The notes: generated by a model not told the origin, from the letters alone. 64,000 nucleotides of DNA from Clostridia bacterium (GCA_018648645.1 JABGQS010000002.1:114650-178649); one strand, 5' to 3'; counted from the first letter of the stretch, positions 1-8,674 are shown. Program-made: numbers and translations.

Positions 1-114
1 AAAAGAATAAAACAAGAATAATGGATAATGTGTAAATTTGTTGAGTGGAGGGTGTGGTTTTGGCTTAAGCACGCTGATTATATATAATAAATCAGAATTA
101 CATTCATAAGATAA

Positions 115-1353
115 CTAAATATTAGTTTGCTCTAGCTGTTGAATAAGCTTGTCCCTATCCCACAGTATTACTGCATTCTTCTCAGCTAGGCTTATTGCTG
201 ATTTTGTAAAATAGTTGTTTGTTATTACCATTGCCTTGTCAAGCTCATAATAACTTATTCCCGCAACTACTTCTTGAACAGAGGAATTGGGTACACTGCT
301 TGAATAGCACTTTGCTTGGATTCCGTATGTTGTGCTTGCTTTTTCGGCAATTACGTCAATCCCTTGGTCATAGGATGCTTTAGTCTTGTGTGCAGAAAAT
401 CCCAACGCTTTAAATAATTTGACTAAAAATTCTTCGAACTCCTCACCACTCAATAAATCTACATCTGATATTTTTGTGTTTTCCCTTATATCTTTATCTA
501 AAAGAGATTTTTCAAAATTACTTATACTATTTTCTTTTTCAGATATCTCAATTATTTTTTCAAGGTGGGGATTCATAGTATTATAAACACTTATCGTGTT
601 GTCTGAGGTTACTATCCCTTTTGCCTTTAAAAAATGTATAAAGGGAATTAACTTTTCTGTTACATCGAATAGTCTGTCATCATATATTTTTATATACGCT
701 TTTATATATTCATCAAACTTCTTTGTGGCTATGCTATTAAAATACACACCATATTCATCTTGAAATTTCAAATGCCATTCCTGAACAGAAATATCTTTGA
801 GCAACATCCATGTAAGTAATTCGATGTACTCAGAATTGTGATGTTTTTCTAGTACTTTAGTTAACTTGATAAAATCTTCTGGCAAGTATCCCTCAATATC
901 ATATATTGCTGAAGAAGTAATGTATCTATGAATGTCCCCATATTCAGTATATATATACTTGCAATAGTCGTTATCTTGAGATAAAAAATACATATCAATA
1001 CTTAAAAATGATTCTATTGGCTGCATCATCTCAAATCCATAATTGCTAAGAAATCCTTTTACAAGTATGTTTACTGAAGGATTTTCATTCAAAATATTAT
1101 AATCATTTCTGATCTGTTGGTTTTCCTTATCTTTTGCCAATAAATTCCTTTCTCGTTCCTCCTCTTCTATTTGCTGCTTCTGTTTCTTGGAAGTCCAATC
1201 TTTCACACCTATAATGATTAGCAATGCAGCCGATCCACCTATTCCTACAATAAAAAATGTCTGTGTTACATTGTCACCGCCAACTGAAACTGCGATTACA
1301 ATACTAAGTATAATCCAACCAATAACAATCCAACCAACATTACCTTTTTTCAT
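115..1353 (-). CDS. Membrane-anchored Mrr-type restriction endonuclease-like protein
   Basis: Two hydrophobic segments (about residues 7-25 and 32-50) are followed by a charged, coiled stretch rich in E, R, K and Q, a long helical middle region, and a C-terminal Mrr-type nuclease domain (about residues 300-405). The catalytic pattern is visible as an Asp in YDQGIDVIAE followed by the QAK core of GIQAKCY, preceded by the SGEEFEEFLVKLFKALGF helix typical of Mrr_cat. Members of this family cleave DNA, often modified DNA. The ATG is preceded by GGAGG. It stands alone, with no methylase or partner beside it, and is visibly more AT-rich than the following sulfatase genes, which suggests a separate origin. 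A defence role is inferred; the nuclease fold is well supported. Confidence 0.8.
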   Translation of the reverse strand: MKKGNVGWIVIGWIILSIVIAVSVGGDNVTQTFFIVGIGGSAALLIIIGVKDWTSKKQKQQIEEEERERNLLAKDKENQQIRNDYNILNENPSVNILVKGFLSNYGFEMMQPIESFLSIDMYFLSQDNDYCKYIYTEYGDIHRYITSSAIYDIEGYLPEDFIKLTKVLEKHHNSEYIELLTWMLLKDISVQEWHLKFQDEYGVYFNSIATKKFDEYIKAYIKIYDDRLFDVTEKLIPFIHFLKAKGIVTSDNTISVYNTMNPHLEKIIEISEKENSISNFEKSLLDKDIRENTKISDVDLLSGEEFEEFLVKLFKALGFSAHKTKASYDQGIDVIAEKASTTYGIQAKCYSSSVPNSSVQEVVAGISYYELDKAMVITNNYFTKSAISLAEKNAVILWDRDKLIQQLEQTNI

Positions 1354-1433
1354 TAATACCCTCCAAAGAAATAATACATATTATATCATAATTTGATTAT
1401 ACTTGACACCAAATATACTTGATGCGTTCCCTG

Positions 1434-2507
1434 TCACCTCACAAGTGAGACTAGGCGCTCGTACGCGTAGGGGAAAAACGCTAGATACGCTTCGCACAGG
1501 TCAAGGACGCCGGCTTCGTTTCGGCTGCGCTGACAGCCATTGCGACACAACGAGAACCACTCGCACTGCTGGCATTTGCTTGGCACAGCAAGCGAGCTTT
1601 CGATAAAGCCGATTTGCATGCGGGCTTGGTCGAGGGTGTCAAAGCTGTCGGTGTTTATGTTGCCGAGAGAAAAATCGTCCAGCATGTAGAAGTCGCACGG
1701 GTATACGCTGCCATCCGCTTCGATAGCGTACTGTACGCTGCAATGCCCGACCATGTCGCAGCTTTCGGGCGGGACGCGGCGCAGCATGCCTGCGAGGTTT
1801 TCGAAGTAGCGGTTGTAGACGAACACGTCGTTTTTTCTGTCCTCGAACCACACGTCGAACATGTCGCGCAGAAACTGTCCGTAAAGTGTGGGTGTCAGCG
1901 AGTATTGTTGCGATTGACCGTCCAGCGAGTCGAGGCAGGGGATGTATTGCTGATATGGCAAATTGTTGTGCATGAAAAAGCGGTAGATGGATTTTGCTTG
2001 GTTGGCGGTAGAAGCTGTGACAACACAAAGCACGTTGAACTCGGCTTTGTGCACGGTCAGTATTTTTGCGGCGCGACGGGCTTGCTTGAACGTGCCGCTG
2101 CCGGATGAGTCTTTGCGGTATTGGTCGTGCATAGCGGCGTTGCCGTCCAGAGACAGCCCGACAAGAAAACCGTTGTCTGCGAAAAAGGTCGCCCACTGCT
2201 CATCAATCAGCGTGCCGTTGGTCTGGAGGGCGAAGCTGACTTTGATGTTGCGGGTGTTGTACTTCTTGACCAGAGCGGTAAATGTTTTGAAAAAGCCCAG
2301 ACCCGCCAGCGTTGGTTCGCCGCCTTGAAAGCCGAAGGTGCACTCGCGCTCTTCGGCTGCCAGAGCTTTGCTGACAATGGCTTCGAGCGTTGCGATGCTC
2401 ATCATGCCGAACGAGCGTGTGCTTCTGCTGTCCGCTTCGTCGTGGTAGAAGCAATAGTCGCACGAGAGGTTGCAGCTGCCGGAAGCTGGTTTGATTAGTA
2501 TGTTCAC
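1434..2507 (-). CDS. Anaerobic sulfatase-maturating radical SAM enzyme (anSME)
   Basis: This enzyme would oxidise the active-site Cys of a sulfatase to formylglycine, using S-adenosylmethionine and iron-sulfur clusters. The radical SAM motif CNLSCDYC places Cys at residues 12, 16 and 19, and GGEPTLAG follows. The C-terminal third carries a SPASM-type Cys pattern (CSVQYAIEADGSVYPCDF, then CQQCEWFSLCRNGC). The length of 357 aa is slightly shorter than many family members (about 370-410). The GTG start overlaps the stop of the upstream sulfatase gene in a GTGA junction, so the two are translationally coupled. Two Cys-type sulfatases directly upstream are the obvious substrates. Confidence 0.93.
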   Translation of the reverse strand: MNILIKPASGSCNLSCDYCFYHDEADSRSTRSFGMMSIATLEAIVSKALAAEERECTFGFQGGEPTLAGLGFFKTFTALVKKYNTRNIKVSFALQTNGTLIDEQWATFFADNGFLVGLSLDGNAAMHDQYRKDSSGSGTFKQARRAAKILTVHKAEFNVLCVVTASTANQAKSIYRFFMHNNLPYQQYIPCLDSLDGQSQQYSLTPTLYGQFLRDMFDVWFEDRKNDVFVYNRYFENLAGMLRRVPPESCDMVGHCSVQYAIEADGSVYPCDFYMLDDFSLGNINTDSFDTLDQARMQIGFIESSLAVPSKCQQCEWFSLCRNGCQRSRNEAGVLDLCEAYLAFFPYAYERLVSLVR

Positions 2508-3949
2508 AGCCGCCAGCCCCTTTGACCGGCGAGGTTGTAGCTTGGCGTGAACTCGTACTGCTTGTCGGGGAGACCGACGATTTCGCCGTCACGAATGAAC
2601 GCTTCGTCGGAGCCGTACAGATTTGCTAGAAGAAGCTCTTTAAGCTCGTCCACGATGCTGTTGTATTTTTCAATGCCAAGCAGGTCATGGCATTCTTTTG
2701 GGTCGTCATCCACATTGAACAGATAGAAGCGGTTGCCGCACGCGTAGTAGATTAGTTTGTATGCGCCGCGCCGAATCATGCGCGTGGACGTTAAACCTTC
2801 ATCGTGCTCGCCGTAGAGATAGTCGCGCGATTCGCTGCCGAGCATGTCTAGACCCTCGACGGTTTCGGGAGTATCGATGTCACAAAGGTTTAGCAGAGTC
2901 GGCATCACATCGCGCAAGCAAACGAGATTGTCGCTTTGTACGCCCGTCCGCTTCATGCGCGGTGGCAGCGTCATCACCATGGGGATTTTGGTCGCAGTCT
3001 CGTACATTTTGCGTTTCGCGTATTGGTTGTGGTCTCCGAGCATCTCGCCGTGATCGCTCGTGAACATCACGATGGTGTTGTCGGTCAGCCCCTGCTCGTT
3101 GAGTGTGCCGATTATAAGACGGATTTGGTGATCGACATAGGTGCACAGCGCGTGATGCGCTTTCTTGACCAGCACCTTTGCATTGGGTCCTGTCGGGTGG
3201 GTGTATTGGTCTTGCTGGAGCTTTAGCGCATATGGCAGGTTGTCGAAATCTTTCGCCCAATCGCCGATAACAGGCTCCGGCACATCGACATCCTTATACA
3301 TATCGAGATAGCACTTTGGCGGCGTCAACGGCTGGTGCGGCGCGTTGAACGAGCAATACCAAAAGCCCGGCTTGCTTGGATTGCGCCGCTGGATTGCACG
3401 GCACGTTTGCTTTGCCGCCCAGTATGTCGGGGTAAGCTCTTCGTCCAAATGCCACGGGCGCACGTTGTATTGGCTGACGCCCATGCCGTGCGTTTGCTCC
3501 TGACCTGTTTTGCCTTTGTCGGATAGATAAATTTCGTAGTCGTCGCGATCCATGCCGAGGTGGTGACGTCCTTCCTCGCATATCAATATCTCGTCGAACC
3601 CGATGCGGTCGCGCTGAGGGTATACGTGCATTTTGCCAACAGCGTAGGTTTGGTAGCCAGCGTTGCCGAAAGTCTGCGCCATCGTCGGCAGGTTTTCGGG
3701 CATCGTCAGGCGCTCTTGGAAGACGCGGTCGCCGTGAGTTTTTGCTGTTGTCCCCGTCATCAAAGCGCGACGTGCAGGGATGCACATCGGCGAAGTGGAG
3801 TAACACTCCGAAAAGCTGATGCCGTTGTCCATCATCTGGTCTATTGTGGGCGAGAAGATTTCGTTGCTGCCCGCGCCACCGAGCAGATGACCAGGCCAGT
3901 TGTCCACGCAGATTAGCAGCACGTTCGGTTTGTCGGTTTGGTTTTGCAT
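2504..3949 (-). CDS. Type I sulfatase, Cys-type (downstream copy)
   Basis: Arylsulfatase-family hydrolase of 481 aa. The N-terminal NVLLICVDNWPGHLLGG supplies metal-binding Asp; the sulfatase signature CIPARRALMTG places the formylglycine-precursor Cys at residue 56, Pro at 58 and Arg at 60. TSDHGEMLGDH is the second metal and catalytic block. There is no signal peptide, so the enzyme is probably cytoplasmic and acts on imported sulfated sugars. It overlaps the maturase gene by 4 bp and follows a paralogue of the same length (481 aa) with which it aligns from end to end. GGAGG precedes the ATG. The substrate is not evident from sequence. Confidence 0.92.
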   Translation of the reverse strand: MQNQTDKPNVLLICVDNWPGHLLGGAGSNEIFSPTIDQMMDNGISFSECYSTSPMCIPARRALMTGTTAKTHGDRVFQERLTMPENLPTMAQTFGNAGYQTYAVGKMHVYPQRDRIGFDEILICEEGRHHLGMDRDDYEIYLSDKGKTGQEQTHGMGVSQYNVRPWHLDEELTPTYWAAKQTCRAIQRRNPSKPGFWYCSFNAPHQPLTPPKCYLDMYKDVDVPEPVIGDWAKDFDNLPYALKLQQDQYTHPTGPNAKVLVKKAHHALCTYVDHQIRLIIGTLNEQGLTDNTIVMFTSDHGEMLGDHNQYAKRKMYETATKIPMVMTLPPRMKRTGVQSDNLVCLRDVMPTLLNLCDIDTPETVEGLDMLGSESRDYLYGEHDEGLTSTRMIRRGAYKLIYYACGNRFYLFNVDDDPKECHDLLGIEKYNSIVDELKELLLANLYGSDEAFIRDGEIVGLPDKQYEFTPSYNLAGQRGWRL

Positions 3950-3978
3950 GATATTCCTCCGCTGTTGTTATAAACAGG

Positions 3979-5424
3979 TTACAGTCGCCAGCCGCGCTGT
4001 GCAGAAAGGTTGTAGCTTGGCTCGAACTCGTACTCTTTGTCGGGCAGACCTACAAGCTCGCCGTTCTGTATGAAGTCAGCATCGTTGCCATACATGTCTG
4101 CAATCATCAGCTGCTTTAGCTCGGCGACCATTTCCTCATGCTCGGGCAGACCGTAGAGGTCGTTGCACTCGCGAGGGTCGTCCACCACGTTGAACAGGAA
4201 GAAACGATTGCCGCACGGATAGTAGATGAGCTTATGCTCGCCCTTGCGAATCATGCGCGTTGCGGTGTCGCCCTCGTCGTGCTCGCCGTAAAGATAGTCG
4301 CGTTTGTTTTCACTCAGCAAGTCGAGACCTTCGACGGTGTCCGGCACATCGACATCGCAAAGATTCAGAAGCGTAGGCATGACGTCGCGCAGACACACAA
4401 GGTTGTCGTCTTTGACACCCGCTTGCTTCATGCTCTTTGGCAGCGACAGTATCATCGGGATTTTCATTGAAGTCTCGAACATTTTGGCTTTGGCGTATTG
4501 GTTGTGGTCGCCAAGCATATCGCCGTGGTCACAGACGAGCATGATGATGGTGTTGTCAATCAGCTTCTGCTCGTTCAGCGTGCCGATGAGCAATCTGATT
4601 TGGTGGTCGATATATGTGCACTGTGCGTTAAAGCCCTTTTTTGCCATGACCTTGGCGCCTGGTCCGGTCGGGATTCTGTAGTTCATTTGGTGACGCTTCA
4701 TGGCGTAGGGGAGTTTGTCAAAGTCGGCAGCCCAGTCGCCTACAACCGGCTCGGGTACGTCAACGTCGTCGTACATGTCGAGGTAGCACTGTGGCGGCGT
4801 GATGGGCGGATGCGGTGCAACAAACGAGCAGTACCAAAACGACGGTTTGGCGGGGTTTCGCCGCTGTATCGTTCTGCAAGTTTCCTTTGCCGTCCAGTAT
4901 GTTGTGTGCAGCTCTTCGTCCAAATGCCACGGGCGCACGTTCCATTGGTTGACGCCCATGCCGTGCGTTTGCTCCTGTCCGTTTTTGCCTTTGTCAGAGA
5001 GGTAGATTTCGTAGTCGTCTTTAACCAGACCAAGGTGGTGGCGACCCTCTTCGCATATCAGCGACTCGCCAAAACCGATGCGGTCACGCTGGGGGTATAC
5101 GTGCAGCTTGCCGACGGAGTACGTTTGGTAGCCGCCTTTGGTGAACGCGTCTGCCATCGTGTCCACATTCTCCGGCATGGTCAGCGTTTCGTTGAACACG
5201 CGGTCTCCGTGGCTTTGCGACGTCATGCCCGTCATCAAAGCGCGCCGAGCGGGAATGCACGTAGGCGTTGTCGAATAAGCCTGCGTAAAATGTATTCCGT
5301 TGTCGATAAGTTGATCGAGGGTGGGGGTGAAAATTTCTTTGCTGCCTGCGCCGCCGAGCAGATGTCCCGGCCAGTGGTCTACGCATATCAGCAGCACGTT
5401 GGGTTTACTCGTTTGGTCTTGCAT
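3979..5424 (-). CDS. Type I sulfatase, Cys-type (upstream copy)
   Basis: Paralogue of the next gene in the operon. Metal-binding CVDHWPGHLLGG, signature CIPARRALMTG with the modifiable Cys at residue 56, and CDHGDMLGDH are all intact, so both copies should be active once matured. A longer frame opens 10 codons upstream, but GAGGAG lies just before the ATG at 5424, and this start makes the protein 481 aa, exactly the length of its paralogue. No signal peptide is present. The two genes are 29 bp apart and are probably a tandem duplication that has diverged in substrate specificity. Confidence 0.92.
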   Translation of the reverse strand: MQDQTSKPNVLLICVDHWPGHLLGGAGSKEIFTPTLDQLIDNGIHFTQAYSTTPTCIPARRALMTGMTSQSHGDRVFNETLTMPENVDTMADAFTKGGYQTYSVGKLHVYPQRDRIGFGESLICEEGRHHLGLVKDDYEIYLSDKGKNGQEQTHGMGVNQWNVRPWHLDEELHTTYWTAKETCRTIQRRNPAKPSFWYCSFVAPHPPITPPQCYLDMYDDVDVPEPVVGDWAADFDKLPYAMKRHQMNYRIPTGPGAKVMAKKGFNAQCTYIDHQIRLLIGTLNEQKLIDNTIIMLVCDHGDMLGDHNQYAKAKMFETSMKIPMILSLPKSMKQAGVKDDNLVCLRDVMPTLLNLCDVDVPDTVEGLDLLSENKRDYLYGEHDEGDTATRMIRKGEHKLIYYPCGNRFFLFNVVDDPRECNDLYGLPEHEEMVAELKQLMIADMYGNDADFIQNGELVGLPDKEYEFEPSYNLSAQRGWRL

Positions 5425-5461
5425 AAAAAGCTCCTCTCTAAAAGCAAAAAGCACTACATTA

Positions 5462-5887
5462 CTACTGTTCTATTTCTGATATAATAAATTGATCGTATAC
5501 ATTATCAACCCACAAAGTACCTCTTATCGCTGTGAATTTCAGCAGGCAATATGTCGGATCATTGACTCCTTTTGGAAAGTGATTAATAAACCAATCTAGC
5601 CACATCTGCTCTTTAATGGCTTTGTCCGTAATAATTTCTATTGTACCGTGTAAGCTGATATTGTTGCCGCCTTCTCTTATGCAAACGCCGGCTTTATTGT
5701 TTTGATTGATGTTCGACATTAGATTTGCGCCGGTGCCTGTGCTGAAAAAGCACGATGACATATCTTTTGGATGTATTAGAGAGCGAGTGGCTACATTCGG
5801 ATATCCTTCTTTATCGATTGATCCTACATAGGCTTGCTTCGCTTGCTTCATAATTTCGTTTGCTTTATTTAGAATCTTCGCATCCAT
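5462..5887 (-). CDS. Pyridoxamine 5'-phosphate oxidase-like flavin-binding protein
   Basis: Small split-barrel protein of 141 aa with the PPOX-family beginning (QAYVGSIDKEGYPNVATRSL), a central strand with a GTGANLMSNI segment, and AGVCIREGGNNISLHGTIEII. Such proteins bind FMN, F420 or haem and act as small reductases or oxidases; the substrate cannot be predicted. The ATG at 5887 is preceded by GGAGGT; a start five codons earlier would lie upstream of that site. It is the first gene after the operator-bearing intergenic region and lies 37 bp ahead of the sulfatase genes, so it is probably cotranscribed with them. Confidence 0.8.
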   Translation of the reverse strand: MDAKILNKANEIMKQAKQAYVGSIDKEGYPNVATRSLIHPKDMSSCFFSTGTGANLMSNINQNNKAGVCIREGGNNISLHGTIEIITDKAIKEQMWLDWFINHFPKGVNDPTYCLLKFTAIRGTLWVDNVYDQFIISEIEQ

Positions 5888-6062
5888 GAAAGTTACCTCC
5901 ATAATTGCTTTGTATGGTATCTTCTGTCGGCGCTGATGTAATCTTAGAGAAAGATATTCTGATATGAATGGGTAGCGCCATATTAGTTCACACAGAGTTT
6001 ATCACAACAGCAAATCACTTTCTATCGTTTGGGGTAAATAGCTAATAAATATATAATCTTGG

Positions 6063-6074
6063 TGGTATAGACCA
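6063..6074. promoter_or_regulatory. NagR/DasR-like operator, site 1
   Basis: TGGTATAGACCA has the symmetric form TGGTnTAnACCA and is flanked by T/G-rich then GT bases, closely matching the dre sites bound by the GntR-family amino-sugar regulators NagR (YvoA) and DasR. On the minus strand it sits at or just downstream of a possible promoter leading to the PPOX-sulfatase-maturase operon. The regulator gene is not in the window. Confidence 0.6.
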
Positions 6075-6171
6075 GTATGAAGTGTGTTAAAATCGCCTTT
6101 ACAAAGGGCTTGCCCGGTAATTGGAAGGGGTTCTGCTAAGCATCTTCACGCCGTATTTGTACGGTACGCGG

Positions 6172-6183
6172 TGGTATAGACCA
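6172..6183. promoter_or_regulatory. NagR/DasR-like operator, site 2
   Basis: An exact second copy of TGGTATAGACCA, 109 bp from the first and followed by CT as in many dre sites. Two identical 12-mers, preceded by the same GG, within one intergenic region are unlikely by chance and fit cooperative or looping repression. Confidence 0.6.
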
Positions 6184-6195
6184 CTTAATTGGTAG

Positions 6196-6225
6196 TAAAA
6201 AAGCCCCTGATTGCTCAGAGGCTTT
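6196..6225 (-). terminator. Terminator of the 6.2-7.2 kb lipoprotein gene
   Basis: On the minus strand a stem of AAAGCCTCTGA against TCAGGGGCTTT closes on a 4-base loop and runs into a T tract, just after the stop codon. Confidence 0.8.
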
Positions 6226-6244
6226 ATGCTTTGTGTGAGTCTCG

Positions 6245-7219
6245 CTATTCTACAGTCACCAAGAACGAGAAGTCGAATGTGCCGTCTGCCGTTTCGTGTA
6301 TAAACTCGAGTGTGTATTCACCCGCCGTGTCTATGCTGATTCCAAAGTATTTGATGTAGCTTCCGTCGTCGCAAGGCTCTGATGCGCCGCTTGCTACGAG
6401 TGTCACGCCGTCCTGAGGTGTCATCGACCAGTCGCTTTCACAGTTTTGCTCCAGCCCGATTGCAAACGTAATGCCCGGCTGTGCATTCACGTGCTCGTCC
6501 GCCATGTAGTAGACAGCTTGCGGAAACATGCCATTAAGGTAGCCGCTGATCGTCTCGCGGTCGTCAAGCCGGATGATTTGATCGGGCTCGCTGAAGACCA
6601 GCTTTTCGGCATATATTGGGTCTTTGCTGTCCGTGTCAACGTATACGCCAATCAAAAAACCGGTTTCAACAGGCATGTCAGCGTCCAGCACATCGGACGG
6701 AATCAGCAGGGTAATCTGCCCATCGAACATGCTTGAGCTTAGCACTTGCATTGTGTATGCATCCCCGTCTATCGCGATCACTTTGCCGGTCACATAATTC
6801 TCGGGCGCGGGTTGGGTGTCGTCTGCAACGGGTGGTAGTGTGATGGATGGGTCGATTTCTGTGCGCGTAATCTCGATAAGCTCGACCTGCGGTGGGTAAC
6901 TTTCCATTATCGCCGTGTTGGTTTTTGCGTAAATAATCGTACCCGGCTCGAGCGGTGCGCCGTCCGTCACGTTGATGATCGTATTTTCGCTCATGTTGAG
7001 GTAGATGATGTCGATATAGTCTAGCCCCGAAAGCGGAACAACGAGCAAGCTGGTGTCGTTTGCTTCCTGTATGATAGCTTTGATCTCATAATAAACTTCT
7101 TCGTCGCTGGCGTTTGGGTCTAGCGGCAAACCGCCTTGCTCTATCACGCCGTTGTTGCAGGCGACAAATGCACCGACAATCAATGTCGCTGCTAAAATTA
7201 ATATCGTTATTTTTTTCAT
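6245..7219 (-). CDS. Lipoprotein with DUF3221-like segment, function unknown
   Basis: Secreted lipoprotein of 324 aa with a signal peptide ending in FVAC, lipid-modified Cys at residue 21. The first half resembles DUF3221-type OB-like domains: it ends in a MESYPPQVELIEI block that also occurs, as MESYPLQIRMISI, in the small lipoprotein at 52.6-52.9 kb. A second, similar barrel-like segment (about 135-215) starts at YVTGKVIAIDGDAYTM. The C-terminal 90 residues are beta-rich, with a paired Cys (CESDW and CDDGS) and the sequence TAGEYTLEFIHETADG, weakly recalling chagasin-like inhibitors; that is only a guess. GGGAG precedes the ATG and it has its own terminator. Confidence 0.75.
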   Translation of the reverse strand: MKKITILILAATLIVGAFVACNNGVIEQGGLPLDPNASDEEVYYEIKAIIQEANDTSLLVVPLSGLDYIDIIYLNMSENTIINVTDGAPLEPGTIIYAKTNTAIMESYPPQVELIEITRTEIDPSITLPPVADDTQPAPENYVTGKVIAIDGDAYTMQVLSSSMFDGQITLLIPSDVLDADMPVETGFLIGVYVDTDSKDPIYAEKLVFSEPDQIIRLDDRETISGYLNGMFPQAVYYMADEHVNAQPGITFAIGLEQNCESDWSMTPQDGVTLVASGASEPCDDGSYIKYFGISIDTAGEYTLEFIHETADGTFDFSFLVTVE

Positions 7220-7295
7220 AGTAGTCTCCCTTTGTCTTTATGTCTGTTAGACGAAAGCTCTGCTCATTTTGTTCCGCATTATTGAAAACACGCTG

Positions 7296-7931
7296 CTATG
7301 GCCGGTAAACTTGCTCGACCAGCAGGACTTGCTCTGTTTCCTCGTCTACCGTGATGTAGTAGAAATGCGAGTACAGCACGTAGTTTTGGTTGACTTTCCA
7401 AAGCGCAAGTATGTCGGTGTAGTCGCTCGGCAGGGCTTGCGCGCCCGAAACCAATGTACCATCGGGCGAGTACATCAGCTTTAGCGGCACGGTGGTTAAG
7501 TCAACTGCTCTAAGGTATGGGCTTAAATTCTTCGCGATATATTCGCTGTCGGCATATGCGTCTACCTCGTCCTGCGCGTCGACGCTACAATACCCTTTAC
7601 CGTTAATCAGCCAATCTACCGCCTCGTCTCCGGTCAGTATGTCGAAGTAGTCAAACTCGGCAATTCCGGTTGTTGGGTCGAAGCTGCGCATGTGAGCGTA
7701 GCTACTGTACATTGACTTATCTTCCGGCTCAATCGGTTGAATCGGCGGCGCGAGAGTAAGCTGTGGTCCTACAGTTGCAGTCGGCTGCTCTGACGGTGCG
7801 CTTTGCTGCTTTGGCGCATCGTCAGCCTGAGTTTGCGGTTTGTCAGCTGTGACGGCGAGCTCGTTTGCGCATCCCGTTATCGCAACCACTAACGCCGTGA
7901 TTATCGCAGCTGCCAGTATAAGCTTTTTCAT
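7296..7931 (-). CDS. Lipoprotein of unknown function
   Basis: Signal peptide with lipobox ITGC (Cys 21 from the chosen start), then a Pro/Gln/Ala-rich spacer (about residues 25-65), then a globular domain of about 145 residues with no family that I recognise. The frame opens 16 codons earlier, but the ATG at 7931 begins a normal MKKL signal sequence and has AGGAAGG upstream. It is preceded by a promoter carrying a GTGAC-GTCAC palindrome that is also found before the flavodoxin gene, so the two genes are probably controlled by the same regulator. Confidence 0.7.
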   Translation of the reverse strand: MKKLILAAAIITALVVAITGCANELAVTADKPQTQADDAPKQQSAPSEQPTATVGPQLTLAPPIQPIEPEDKSMYSSYAHMRSFDPTTGIAEFDYFDILTGDEAVDWLINGKGYCSVDAQDEVDAYADSEYIAKNLSPYLRAVDLTTVPLKLMYSPDGTLVSGAQALPSDYTDILALWKVNQNYVLYSHFYYITVDEETEQVLLVEQVYRP

Positions 7932-8003
7932 TGGTCTGCTTACCTTCCTGTATCTTGGGCAGATAGCAGCGGTAAACACATGCTGCGGCTACCCTATAGT
8001 TTA

Positions 8004-8044
8004 ATTATACACCATCATGCAATCAAGATGTGTGACAAAGTCAC
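8004..8044 (-). promoter_or_regulatory. Promoter with palindromic activator-type site (copy A)
   Basis: On the minus strand the palindrome GTGAC-TTT-GTCAC (8032-8044) lies 22 bp ahead of a perfect TATAAT (8004-8009), with no good -35 hexamer. The palindrome centre falls near -41, the usual place for a class II activator. It reads toward the lipoprotein gene that starts at 7931. Confidence 0.6.
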
Positions 8045-8187
8045 GAAGTAAAAAAAGCACCTCCGAACAGATCAGCAGTATCACAATCCTTCACATAATA
8101 TTCATCGCGCTTTTGTTTTGAATCATGTGTGATGCTGTCTGTGGCTATGCTTAATTTTTACGCCTTTATAACCTGTGACAAAGACCT

Positions 8188-8643
8188 CTACAGCGATTTT
8201 GCCCAAGCGGCTGCGCGTTTTTCCTCGTCTTTGACTATCGGTCCTTCGTTTCCGCTAACGAAAAAGCCGATCGGCTCTGCTGCAGCGGTGCCGCCCTTTT
8301 TCTCAAGACCTTTCAACATCTTCTCGGCTGCGTATCCGAATTTGTTCGCCATGAAGCTGAGCATTTTGCTGTCAGACTCCTCTACTGCGAAACGCGAGTC
8401 GAACGCGGCGACCTTGACGCCTTTGAGGCTGCCGTCGGGCAGACCCTTGATGGCGGATTTCATGCTGGGCATCGGCTTGAACATACGCGTCGGTGACCCC
8501 GCGATAATCATATCCAGACTCTGCAGATCGGCTTCGGTGCACTCTGACACCTTCACGGCCTTGCTGTCCAGCGCCTTCGCGATTGCCTGCGCCAACTTGG
8601 CTGTGTTGCCAAATACTGAATCGTATACTATCAATGTTTTCAT
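8188..8643 (-). CDS. Flavodoxin
   Basis: FMN-binding electron carrier of 151 aa. The N-terminal strand and phosphate loop read MKTLIVYDSVFGNTAKLAQAIA, with the Thr/Asn pattern of the flavodoxin P-loop in a slightly relaxed form. Later segments (MIIAGSPTRMFKPMPSMKSAI and KVAAFDSRF) match the loops that hold the isoalloxazine ring in flavodoxin-like proteins. It could be a flavodoxin-like NADPH oxidoreductase subunit rather than a free carrier. GGAG precedes the ATG, and the promoter has the same palindrome as the neighbouring lipoprotein gene. Confidence 0.85.
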   Translation of the reverse strand: MKTLIVYDSVFGNTAKLAQAIAKALDSKAVKVSECTEADLQSLDMIIAGSPTRMFKPMPSMKSAIKGLPDGSLKGVKVAAFDSRFAVEESDSKMLSFMANKFGYAAEKMLKGLEKKGGTAAAEPIGFFVSGNEGPIVKDEEKRAAAWAKSL

Positions 8644-8674
8644 TTTAGTGCTCTCCTTGTTTATTTCTGCTTAT

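Larger units (their letters stand above)
5888..6244. other. 357-bp intergenic control region of the sulfatase operon
   Basis: No coding frame is supported here. The region holds the terminator of the upstream lipoprotein gene (6196-6225), two copies of TGGTATAGACCA 109 bp apart, a small inverted repeat CCGTA-TTTG-TACGG near 6150, and AT-rich sequence near 5980-6060 that could hold minus-strand promoters, for example TTGTGA and TAATAT 16 bp apart on the minus strand around 5980-6010. It lies between the lipoprotein gene and the PPOX-sulfatase-maturase operon. Confidence 0.6.

Noticed and set aside
4498..5484. Open plus-strand frame of 328 codons opposite a sulfatase gene
   Set aside because: Shadow of the intact sulfatase in the other strand; no ribosome site and no family match.
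6245..7219. Chagasin-like protease inhibitor call for the C-terminal domain
   Set aside because: Only weak sequence resemblance; key loops could not be verified, so it was left as function unknown.
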